NCBI GenBank assembly: GCA_029267455.1
Contig: JAJUIX010000070.1
Location: 1-6,785 of the forward strand
DNA from: Enteractinococcus sp.
Lineage (GTDB): Bacteria; Actinomycetota; Actinomycetes; Actinomycetales; Micrococcaceae
DNA length: 6,785 bases
Reading direction: 5' to 3'
The notes under the pieces were generated by a model. It saw only the letters and a list, made by a program, of their open reading frames with translations, was not told the origin of the DNA and made no database searches. The translations under genes and the position numbers were made by a program. Within the stretch, counting starts at the first letter, position 1, and every line of letters begins with the position of its first letter. Positions 1 to 5,659 of this stretch are shown here, piece by piece.

Positions 1-1060
1 AGCAGGATTAGTCAACGCGGTGTTACGAAAAGTCAGCCAGCGCACACTAGAGGAGTGGTTGGACGAGCTGGCTCCCGGTGATTCTGATCAAGACTTATCC
101 ATTCGGTATTCCCACCCCGCGTGGATCCTGCGGGCCATCAAGCAATCTCTCGTGGCTAATGGCCGCGACCCCGCAGACTTTGATGCTGTGCTGGAAGCCA
201 ATAACGTAGCCCCAGAGCTCAACCTCATCGCTTTGCCCCAAATCGGTGATTTGGCTCCGGTACTGGAATATGGTGCTACAGCCTCACCACTGGCTCCAGA
301 TGCTGCCGTATTCGGTGGCGGCGATGCCGGCAGGATTCCCGGGGTCGCCGAAGGGACCGTTCGCGTCCAAGACATCGGCTCACAACTGACCGCACGTGCC
401 CTCATAGGCGCCCGCGAGGTGGAAGCTGGTGAGGCCTGGTTGGACATGGCCGCCGGACCGGGGGGTAAAGCGGCTGTTTTAGCGGCCTTAGCTCAAATCC
501 ATGGCGCAACACTGCAAGCCAATGACGTTTCGGAGCACCGCACCAAGCTCGTAAAACAAGCGTTGCGAGTTGTGGATGAAGGCGTTTGGACTACCTCAGT
601 TGCCGACGGTACGGCACTTGCAAAAGACCCTGAAAACGCTCAACGCTTCGATCGTATCTTGCTAGATGCGCCATGTACCGGCCTGGGTGCGTTACGTCGT
701 CGGCCTGAGTCACGCTGGCGGCGCACTCCACAGGACCTTGCCACATTGACACAACTGCAAACACAACTATTGGATGCAGCCATTACGATGCTGAAACCCG
801 GTGGCCTGTTGGCCTATGTCACGTGTTCGCCACATGTGGCAGAAACGATGCTGCAGGTCAACGACCTACGTAAACGTCACCCCGACGTCAAGTTGCTGGA
901 CTCAGCCTCGGCCATGCAACACGTCGCTATACAACACGACGGCGAATCGGCACTGACCCGCGAAACCATAACCGCCGGTGAAGCGGAAGCCAATACTGCC
1001 CAGCTGTGGCCAGATCTGCATCAAACCGATGCCATGTTCTTTGCCTTGCTCACTCATTAA
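1..1060 (+). CDS. rsmB: 16S rRNA (cytosine-C5)-methyltransferase RsmB (Sun/Fmu family), 5'-truncated by the window edge
   Basis: RsmB transfers a methyl group from SAM to C5 of C967 (E. coli numbering) of 16S rRNA in the cytoplasm. The reading frame is open to the left edge; the first full codon is at position 2. The GTG at 20 is an internal Val, because the translated edge reads GLVNAVLRK, the end of the family's N-terminal NusB-like RNA-binding domain. The N-terminal part is therefore missing from the window. Next come the family segment YSHPAWILRAIKQSL (about 107-151) and the SAM motif I, LDMAAGPGGKA (440-472). Motif IV is LDAPCTGLG with its Cys at 674-676, and motif VI is VTCSP with the nucleophile Cys at 824-826. 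Both cysteines are present, so the enzyme should be active. Motif I has MA where LC is usual, which is not a catalytic position. It ends 33 bases before rpe on the same strand, probably in one transcript. Confidence 0.95.
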   Translation, partial: AGLVNAVLRKVSQRTLEEWLDELAPGDSDQDLSIRYSHPAWILRAIKQSLVANGRDPADFDAVLEANNVAPELNLIALPQIGDLAPVLEYGATASPLAPDAAVFGGGDAGRIPGVAEGTVRVQDIGSQLTARALIGAREVEAGEAWLDMAAGPGGKAAVLAALAQIHGATLQANDVSEHRTKLVKQALRVVDEGVWTTSVADGTALAKDPENAQRFDRILLDAPCTGLGALRRRPESRWRRTPQDLATLTQLQTQLLDAAITMLKPGGLLAYVTCSPHVAETMLQVNDLRKRHPDVKLLDSASAMQHVAIQHDGESALTRETITAGEAEANTAQLWPDLHQTDAMFFALLTH

Positions 1061-1080
1061 CCACTCGCACTTGTGTCCTC

Positions 1081-1086
1081 AAGGAG
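1081..1086 (+). promoter_or_regulatory. Shine-Dalgarno sequence deciding the rpe start
   Basis: AAGGAG lies 7 bases before the GTG at 1094. This supports 1094 as the rpe start and rules out the in-frame GTG at 1073, which sits upstream of this site and would add seven unconserved residues (MSSRRRP). Confidence 0.85.
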
Positions 1087-1093
1087 ACGACCT

Positions 1094-1759
1094 GTGACCG
1101 ATATTCACATCCATCCGTCTATTTTGTCCGCCGACTTCGCGCGCCTCGCCGATGAGATCGCTCGCGTGGATAATTCTGATGCCATCCACGTCGACGTCAT
1201 GGACAACCATTTCGTCCCGAATCTGACCATGGGAGCCCCGGTGGTCAAAGCGATTCGAAAGGCTACCGACAAACCTCTGGATATCCACCTGATGATCGAA
1301 GACGCCGATCGCTGGGCGCCCGATTACGCCGACCTGGGAGCAGAGTCAGTGACCTTCCATGTCGAAGCATCCCGGGCACCCATTCGGTTAGCCCGAGAAC
1401 TGCGCGCCCGTGGCGCCCGAGCCGCCATGGCTCTCAAACCAGCCACCCCCATCGAGCCGTACATGGACATGCTCACCGAATTAGACATGGTGCTCCTCAT
1501 GACCGTTGAACCTGGATTTGGTGGCCAGTCTTTCCTGGATGTTGTGCTGCCAAAAATTCGACGCGCCCGACAAGCCATCGAAGATGCCGGGGTGCCTATC
1601 GCACTCCAAGTCGACGGGGGAGTCGCACCGGACACCATCGAGCGTGCAGCCGAAGCCGGTGCGAATGTGTTTGTAGCCGGATCAGCCGTATACTCTGCTG
1701 AGGATCCAGCCAAAGCCATCGACGATCTACGCGCCTTGGCACGCAACGCACAACACTAA
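1094..1759 (+). CDS. rpe: Ribulose-phosphate 3-epimerase
   Basis: Rpe interconverts D-ribulose 5-phosphate and D-xylulose 5-phosphate in the pentose phosphate pathway (cytosolic, metal-dependent TIM barrel). From the GTG at 1094 the protein is 221 residues, the usual family length. Visible motifs in order are HPSILSADF (7-15), [12 protein letters not shown] (32-43, with metal/acid-base His32 and Asp34), HLMI (65-68, metal His65), [11 protein letters not shown] (137-147), the catalytic VDGG Asp174, and the phosphate-binding AGSAVY (195-200). All expected active-site residues are present. It sits 33 bases after rsmB and 10 bases before pnuC, which suggests co-transcription. Its product feeds ribose 5-phosphate and hence PRPP, the HisG substrate encoded downstream; that link is inference. 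Confidence 0.97.
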   Translation: MTDIHIHPSILSADFARLADEIARVDNSDAIHVDVMDNHFVPNLTMGAPVVKAIRKATDKPLDIHLMIEDADRWAPDYADLGAESVTFHVEASRAPIRLARELRARGARAAMALKPATPIEPYMDMLTELDMVLLMTVEPGFGGQSFLDVVLPKIRRARQAIEDAGVPIALQVDGGVAPDTIERAAEAGANVFVAGSAVYSAEDPAKAIDDLRALARNAQH

Positions 1760-1769
1760 GGGGACAACC

Positions 1770-2498
1770 ATGCAGTGGCTCATTGATCTGTTCAATTGGA
1801 CCATCCCAATTGCCGGTGGTGGGTTACTCATGCGTGAAGTCTTCGGCAACGTCTTCGGGCTTGCCTCAGCACTGGGTGGGATGCGACGCAAAGTCTGGGC
1901 CTGGCCGCTTGGCATCATCGGCAACGTCACACTGCTGACGGTCTTTCTTGGCAGTCTGTTTGGTGGCACAGATACTGCCAATCTGCTGGGCCAAGCGGGA
2001 CGCCAGATCATGTTTATCGCCGTGTCCATCTATGGCTGGGTGCAGTGGAAGAAATCCAAGACCCAACGATCCAGCACGGGAGAACACACCGCCATCGTGC
2101 CCGAGTGGGCCTCCTGGCCGGTGCGGATCTGGCTCGTCGTCATCCTCGTTGGTGGGACCGTGCTCCTTACCCCGCTATTCCGCGCGCTGGGCTCATTTGA
2201 ACCAGTTTGGGCCGATGCATGGACGTTTGTCGGTTCGCTGTTAGCCACCTACGGGATGGCAAAAGGCTGGGTCGAATTCTGGCTCATCTGGGTCATCGTC
2301 GACATCGTCGGAGTGCCACTGTTACTCTCTGCCGGATACTACGCTTCGGCATTTATGTACATGTTCTACGGAGTCTTCACTCTGATTGGATTCTTTGTCT
2401 GGGCCCGGGCACGCAACCGCGAAAAACCGGCGGTTGAGACCCTGATGCCGGATCCAACACTGCAAGAAATTCCAGGAAGTGCCCCAAAATCACCATAA
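1770..2498 (+). CDS. pnuC: PnuC-family nicotinamide riboside/mononucleotide transporter
   Basis: PnuC proteins are inner-membrane facilitators that take up nicotinamide riboside (historically annotated NMN) for NAD salvage, with trapping by a cytosolic kinase. The 242-residue protein has about seven hydrophobic spans, near residues 23-40, 43-64, 79-93, 117-141, 150-166, 168-190 and 192-213. A polar linker runs between spans three and four (94-116) and there is a hydrophilic C-terminal tail. Family signatures are [20 protein letters not shown] (29-48) followed by IIGN, then [17 protein letters not shown] (77-93) and [16 protein letters not shown] (169-184). The ATG at 1770 has a GGGG-containing Shine-Dalgarno site six bases upstream that touches the rpe stop, so the two genes are probably translationally linked. 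No NAD-related riboswitch or operator is visible in the 10-base gap. Substrate choice cannot be settled from sequence alone. Confidence 0.92.
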   Translation: MQWLIDLFNWTIPIAGGGLLMREVFGNVFGLASALGGMRRKVWAWPLGIIGNVTLLTVFLGSLFGGTDTANLLGQAGRQIMFIAVSIYGWVQWKKSKTQRSSTGEHTAIVPEWASWPVRIWLVVILVGGTVLLTPLFRALGSFEPVWADAWTFVGSLLATYGMAKGWVEFWLIWVIVDIVGVPLLLSAGYYASAFMYMFYGVFTLIGFFVWARARNREKPAVETLMPDPTLQEIPGSAPKSP

Positions 2499-2547
2499 AT
2501 ATTCGTCATCTAGTGCGCCCTTGTCGCCGGAGACACTTAGAAACAAC

Positions 2548-2559
2548 TACGCTAGTACT
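2548..2559 (+). promoter_or_regulatory. Candidate -10 element for a leaderless hisE transcript
   Basis: TACGCT (2548-2553) fits the actinobacterial TANNNT -10 pattern. It ends six bases before the GTG at 2560, so transcription would start on or very near the start codon. No convincing -35 hexamer is visible at the usual spacing. A near-palindrome centred on CCGG (2523-2534, 10 of 12 positions symmetric) lies about where a -35 would be and could be an operator, but this is weak. Confidence 0.5.
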
Positions 2560-2823
2560 GTGAAAACCTTCGAAGAACTCTTTGCCGAACTGACTGAAAA
2601 AGCGCGCACCCGCCCGGAAGGTTCCGGGACGGTACAACAACTCGATGCCGGGGTGCATGCAATCGGCAAGAAAGTTGTCGAAGAAGCTGCCGAAGTCTGG
2701 ATGGCTGCACGGTACGAAACCAAGGACGAAACAGCTGAGGAAATTTCTCAACTGCTCTACCACCTCCAAGTCATGATGCTGGCCAAAGGTATCTCCTTGG
2801 ACGACGTCTACAAATACCTCTAA
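2560..2823 (+). CDS. hisE: Phosphoribosyl-ATP pyrophosphatase
   Basis: HisE hydrolyses phosphoribosyl-ATP to phosphoribosyl-AMP and pyrophosphate, step 2 of histidine synthesis. It is an all-alpha, MazG-like, Mg-dependent enzyme of the cytosol. From the GTG at 2560 the protein is 87 residues, the family size, and begins at the conserved [11 protein letters not shown]. The metal-binding helices are visible as [11 protein letters not shown] (37-47) and [12 protein letters not shown] (59-70); the ISQ variant is the form I know from actinobacterial HisE such as that of Mycobacterium. A longer reading from the GTG at 2479 would overlap pnuC and add 27 unconserved residues rich in Ser. Its AGGAA-like sequence abuts the codon with no spacing, so I reject it. 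The chosen start has no Shine-Dalgarno site. HisE and HisI are separate proteins here, unlike the fused enterobacterial enzyme. Confidence 0.94.
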   Translation: MKTFEELFAELTEKARTRPEGSGTVQQLDAGVHAIGKKVVEEAAEVWMAARYETKDETAEEISQLLYHLQVMMLAKGISLDDVYKYL

Positions 2824-2843
2824 CTAGGAGAATCGAAGGCAAA

Positions 2844-3695
2844 ATGTTGCGCATTGCTGTGCCCAACAAGGGCTCGTTGTCCGATGCAGCTCGGGAAACG
2901 CTAATCGAAGCTGGCTACCGGCAACGGCGAGATTCCAAAGAACTGGTGCTCGTAGACCCGGAAAACAGTGTCGAATTTTTCTACTTGCGACCGCGTGACA
3001 TCGCCATCTACGTTGCAAAAGGCAGCCTGGACGCCGGGCTAACCGGCCGAGATCTTTTCCTCGACGCCCAAGTTGGGGATGCCGCTGAAGAACTCATGGG
3101 CCTGGGCTTTGCGCGTTCCACATTCCACTTCGCCGCACCAGCTGGCGCGTTCTCCTCGGTAGCAGAATTGGCCGGTAAGCGCATCGCGACCTCGTATGAC
3201 GGCTTACTGTCGGCCTACTTAAAGTCATCAGAAATCGAGACCGATCGTATCGTCCACCTCGACGGAGCCGTCGAATCTTCGGTCAAACTCGGTGTCGCCG
3301 ACGCCATCGCCGACGTGGTCGAAACGGGCTCCACCCTCAAAGCAGCCGGGATGGAAATCCTAGGCGAACCCATCCTGCGCTCCGAAGCCATCCTCATTGG
3401 CCAAACCGGCAAACATTCGCCGGCCTTAGATAAGCTGATCCAACGCTTACACGGGGTGCTGGTGGCCCGCGAGTACGTCATGGTGGACTACGACGTCCCA
3501 CGCGAACACATGAATGCCGCTCTGAAAGTCACTCCGGGCCTTGAATCCCCAACGATCTCGCCGCTGGCCGACGACAATTGGGTCGCGGTACGTTCCATGG
3601 CAAAGAAAAAAGACATGAACCGCATCATGGACGAGCTCTATGAAATGGGCGCCAAAGCTATCCTGGCCTCAGCAATCCACGCAATCCGCCTATAA
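2844..3695 (+). CDS. hisG: ATP phosphoribosyltransferase, long (HisGL) form
   Basis: HisG condenses ATP with PRPP to give phosphoribosyl-ATP, the committed and feedback-controlled step of histidine synthesis. At 283 residues it is the long form, with two periplasmic-binding-protein-like catalytic lobes followed by an ACT-like regulatory domain (about 211-283) that binds histidine. It therefore does not need a HisZ partner. Seen motifs are LRIAVPNKGSLS (2-13), LTGRDLFLD (66-74), the PRPP loop IADVVETGSTL (155-165) and a C-terminal segment ending AILASAIHAIRL. The ATG at 2844 has two purine-rich sites upstream: AGGAG at 2826-2830, 13 bases away, and GAAGG at 2835-2839, 4 bases away. The gene lies 20 bases after hisE and 24 before hisF in one apparent unit. 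Inhibition of the enzyme by histidine is family knowledge. Confidence 0.98.
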   Translation: MLRIAVPNKGSLSDAARETLIEAGYRQRRDSKELVLVDPENSVEFFYLRPRDIAIYVAKGSLDAGLTGRDLFLDAQVGDAAEELMGLGFARSTFHFAAPAGAFSSVAELAGKRIATSYDGLLSAYLKSSEIETDRIVHLDGAVESSVKLGVADAIADVVETGSTLKAAGMEILGEPILRSEAILIGQTGKHSPALDKLIQRLHGVLVAREYVMVDYDVPREHMNAALKVTPGLESPTISPLADDNWVAVRSMAKKKDMNRIMDELYEMGAKAILASAIHAIRL

Positions 3696-3719
3696 CAACT
3701 ATTCATCGCGAGGAATATT

Positions 3720-4487
3720 ATGAGCACTGCAATTCGCGTCATCCCGTGCCTGGATGTCAACAACGGCCGAGTCGTCAAAGGCGTCAATTTCGAAAACCTC
3801 CGCGACGCCGGAGACCCTGTTGAACTCGCTCATCGCTACAACGCCGCCGGTGCCGACGAACTCACCTTCCTCGACGTCACCGCCACGACCGAAAACCGTG
3901 ACACCACCTACGAGCTCGTCAATAGCACGGCCAAACAAGCCTTTATCCCCTTGACCGTCGGTGGTGGGATACGCAGCGTTGACCACGTTGAACAACTATT
4001 GCGCAACGGGGCTGACAAGGTATCGGTCAGTTCGGCCGCAGTCACCAATCCTGAGCTGATTAACGAGATCGCTCAGCGGTGGGGCGCCCAGGTGCTGGTC
4101 TTGTCACTCGACGCCCGATCAAACGCTGAGATGCCATCCGGGTACGAAGTCATGATCAAAGGTGGGCAAGAAGGAACCGGCAAAGACGCTGTTGCATGGG
4201 TCAAAGAGGCCGAGGAACGCGGTGTCGGTGAAATTCTGATCAATTCGATTGATGCTGACGGCACTCGTGACGGTTTCGATCTGGACATGATCCGTGCCAT
4301 CCGTGCAGCCGTTGGCGTGCCACTCATCGCTTCCGGGGGAGCGGGCGAACCCGCTCACTTCCCACCTGCTATCGAAGCCGGAGCAGATGCCGTACTGGCT
4401 GCCTCGCTGTTCCACTACGGCCCCGATGACATGATCAAGCAGGTCAAAGACGCTATCGAAGCGGCCGGGTATCCGGTACGCCGTTAG
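3720..4487 (+). CDS. hisF: Imidazole glycerol phosphate synthase, cyclase subunit
   Basis: HisF is the (beta/alpha)8 cyclase of the HisFH complex. It uses ammonia made by the HisH glutaminase to turn PRFAR into imidazole glycerol phosphate and AICAR, which links histidine and purine synthesis. The 255-residue length is standard. The two catalytic aspartates are visible: Asp12 in [14 protein letters not shown] (8-21) and Asp131 in LSLDARS (128-134). Phosphate-binding and barrel motifs are also present: VGGGIRS (80-86), [13 protein letters not shown] (175-187), IASGGAG (203-209) and AASLFHYG (227-234). The ATG at 3720 follows GAGGAA (3710-3715) at short spacing. hisH and hisA are not adjacent, so the partner subunit must be encoded elsewhere. 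A hairpin begins eight bases after the stop and the next gene is convergent. Confidence 0.98.
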   Translation: MSTAIRVIPCLDVNNGRVVKGVNFENLRDAGDPVELAHRYNAAGADELTFLDVTATTENRDTTYELVNSTAKQAFIPLTVGGGIRSVDHVEQLLRNGADKVSVSSAAVTNPELINEIAQRWGAQVLVLSLDARSNAEMPSGYEVMIKGGQEGTGKDAVAWVKEAEERGVGEILINSIDADGTRDGFDLDMIRAIRAAVGVPLIASGGAGEPAHFPPAIEAGADAVLAASLFHYGPDDMIKQVKDAIEAAGYPVRR

Positions 4488-4495
4488 GCAGCGGA

Positions 4496-4510
4496 CGCCC
4501 GTTACGGGCG
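4496..4510. terminator. Short perfect hairpin between convergent genes, possible bidirectional terminator without a U-tract
   Basis: CGCCCG (4496-4501), loop TTA, CGGGCG (4505-4510) form a six-bp all-GC stem eight bases after the hisF stop. Neither strand has a following T-run, so this is not a canonical intrinsic terminator; U-less hairpins have been proposed as terminators in high-GC actinobacteria. The loop is also the TAA stop codon of the minus-strand gene, so one element could end both transcripts. Confidence 0.5.
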
Positions 4511-5179
4511 GTCAATCAACACTAAAGCGTGGTCCGGTCGGCCTAGAGCGTGCAATACAAGCTCACCGGCTGGGCCCGTCACAAATGTCTGAGCAGTACC
4601 CCGTTTCGCGACAATCCGCTCACCATTGGTCCGGATCAGTACGTATCCGGTCTTCGCGTTAGCGTAATATTTTCGAGCGTGCTCACGCAGTTGCTCAAAC
4701 AGGGCATCCGCATAATCGTCGGTAAGTTTTCGAGGAGCCCAGCGAGTCTGTGCACGACGAATATCCTCGGTATGCACAAAGAAATGCAGTAACAAACTCT
4801 CTGTCTCTTGGCGCCGCGGAGTGACAGCGCTACGTAGCCGCGATAACCAGGATTTCCGAGCAGGAGCCGGTGGTTCTTCGGGACCGTCAGCAATACGTCG
4901 GACGAGGTTATAAAAAGCTTTGCGTGAAGACGATTCGTTGCCGAGCTGTTCAATAACGCTATTCAACGTTGCCTGACTATCAGCCGATCCACGTGAGGTG
5001 ACATGATGCGGGTTTTCTCGTAGATATACTGCGGCCGCCAGGTGTTGGGTCTGCCAATGTTCTACTAGCGTCGGCTCATTTGGGCCAGCAGCGTACAATG
5101 CCGCTACGAGGGCAGCACGAGAAGCAGCAACGAAGTCATCGCCGTCATAAGAAGTAGAGCCCGCAGATATGTTTGTCAC
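4502..5179 (-). CDS. TIGR03085 family protein (DinB/mycothiol-dependent maleylpyruvate isomerase-like fold), function unknown
   Basis: I recognise this 225-residue protein as a member of the actinobacterial TIGR03085 family, related to the DinB_2/MDMPI N-terminal helical fold, whose relatives bind a metal and often use a thiol cofactor such as mycothiol. No reaction is established for the family as far as I know. Supporting segments are LVAALYAAGPNEPTLVEHWQ (24-43), LAAAVYLRE (47-55), FFVHTEDIRRAQTRWAPR (133-150) and a C-terminal beta-rich part with TGPAGELVLHALGR (201-214). In relatives, as I recall them, the second segment reads LAAHLVLRE; here the expected metal-ligand His is Ala50, while a His appears one helical turn earlier at 46. 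The GTG start at 5179 has no Shine-Dalgarno site and no better in-frame start nearby. The first 15 residues look unconserved. By hand count of sampled lines its G+C is somewhat below that of the his genes. Confidence 0.82.
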   Translation of the reverse strand: MTNISAGSTSYDGDDFVAASRAALVAALYAAGPNEPTLVEHWQTQHLAAAVYLRENPHHVTSRGSADSQATLNSVIEQLGNESSSRKAFYNLVRRIADGPEEPPAPARKSWLSRLRSAVTPRRQETESLLLHFFVHTEDIRRAQTRWAPRKLTDDYADALFEQLREHARKYYANAKTGYVLIRTNGERIVAKRGTAQTFVTGPAGELVLHALGRPDHALVLIDRP

Positions 5180-5187
5180 ATATGTGA
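5176..5187. promoter_or_regulatory. Perfect 12-bp palindrome over the minus-strand start codon, candidate operator
   Basis: TCACATATGTGA is exactly self-complementary. It covers the GTG start codon (5177-5179) of the TIGR03085-family gene and the presumed transcription start. It is followed by a related imperfect repeat, GTGA-N5-TCAC (5184-5196), and by CACGTG (5194-5199), so GTGA/TCAC half-sites recur through 5176-5199. The half-sites resemble CRP/GlxR-type ones, but the spacing and orientation do not match the TGTGA-N6-TCACA consensus. Confidence 0.45.
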
Positions 5188-5194
5188 AATTATC
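5187..5194 (-). promoter_or_regulatory. Candidate -10 region for the TIGR03085-family gene
   Basis: Read on the minus strand, this is GATAATTT. TAATTT (5192-5187) fits TANNNT and ends seven bases before the GTG at 5179, and GATAAT (5194-5189) is a 5/6 match to TATAAT. Either would give an mRNA with about 0-3 untranslated bases, in keeping with the missing Shine-Dalgarno site. No good -35 hexamer is visible at 16-18 bases. Confidence 0.5.
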
Positions 5195-5230
5195 ACGTGT
5201 TGATCAGTGGCGACAGGAGACAAGCCGCTC

Positions 5231-5236
5231 TAGACT
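5231..5236 (+). promoter_or_regulatory. Candidate -10 element for hisI-trpE
   Basis: TAGACT fits TANNNT and ends nine bases before the hisI ATG at 5246, placing a start near A5243 and a leader of about three bases. GCGACA at 5210-5215 is a 4/6 match to TTGACA, but the 15-base spacing is short. There is no room for a tryptophan or histidine leader peptide. Confidence 0.5.
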
Positions 5237-5245
5237 AGATCCATC

Positions 5246-5659
5246 ATGAACATTTCCGAAGTTTCGCCGCCCGAATCCGATCTTGACCCAGAGATCGCAG
5301 CTCGGTTGAAACGTAATAGCGATGGATTAGTCCCAGCCATTGTGCAAGACGTCGACACCCGTGAAGTCCTCATGCTGGGGTATATGAACGACCAGGCGCT
5401 CCATATGACCTTGACCACAGGTCGAGCGTGGTATTGGTCGCGTTCCCGAGGCGACTACTGGCGTAAGGGTGACACCTCGGGGAATACCCAGGATGTCGTT
5501 GACGTCGCGCTGGACTGCGACAACGACACCATTCTCGTCACCGTGCGCCAGCATGGCCCCGCTTGCCATACCGGCACTCGAACCTGCTTTACCGGACGGG
5601 AACTGACCGTGACCGGTACTGAAACGTCTCCCAACCCGATGAAAGGCCCCGATGCGTGA
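5246..5659 (+). CDS. hisI: Phosphoribosyl-AMP cyclohydrolase
   Basis: HisI opens the adenine ring of phosphoribosyl-AMP to give ProFAR, step 3 of histidine synthesis; it is a Zn- and Mg-dependent dimer. The monofunctional 137-residue protein carries [16 protein letters not shown] (20-35), VLMLGYMN (41-48), [16 protein letters not shown] (65-80), LDCDNDT (89-95) and [12 protein letters not shown] (104-115). The expected ligands are all present: Cys91, Cys107 and Cys114 for Zn, and Asp90, Asp92 and Asp94 for Mg. The ATG at 5246 gives the family's normal N-terminus but has no Shine-Dalgarno sequence in place. An AGGAGA at 5215-5220 is 25 bases away, too far to act. The gene is divergent from the TIGR03085-family gene (66-base gap) and is separated from hisEGF by it, so it probably has its own promoter. 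Its stop overlaps the trpE start. Confidence 0.97.
   Translation: MNISEVSPPESDLDPEIAARLKRNSDGLVPAIVQDVDTREVLMLGYMNDQALHMTLTTGRAWYWSRSRGDYWRKGDTSGNTQDVVDVALDCDNDTILVTVRQHGPACHTGTRTCFTGRELTVTGTETSPNPMKGPDA

Noticed and set aside
20..22. GTG as the start of rsmB
   Set aside because: The frame is open upstream to the window edge and encodes the conserved AGLVNA just before it, so this is an internal Val codon.
1073..1093. Longer rpe start at GTG 1073
   Set aside because: It lies upstream of the clear AAGGAG at 1081 and adds seven unconserved residues; GTG 1094 is at the right distance.
2499..2559. Histidine attenuator or T-box before hisE
   Set aside because: The 61-base gap has no run of His codons, no strong stem-loops and no T-box core; it is also too short.
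4550..4953. Open frames on both strands inside the TIGR03085-family gene (80 and 105 codons)
   Set aside because: They overlap a recognisable protein in another frame and show no family features.
5183..5197. CRP/GlxR binding site (TGTGA...TCACG)
   Set aside because: The half-sites are separated by five bases rather than six and one arm mismatches, so I list only a generic candidate operator.
5215..5220. AGGAGA as a ribosome binding site for hisI or for a leader peptide
   Set aside because: It is 25 bases from the hisI ATG and no start codon lies 5-10 bases downstream, so it is probably coincidental.
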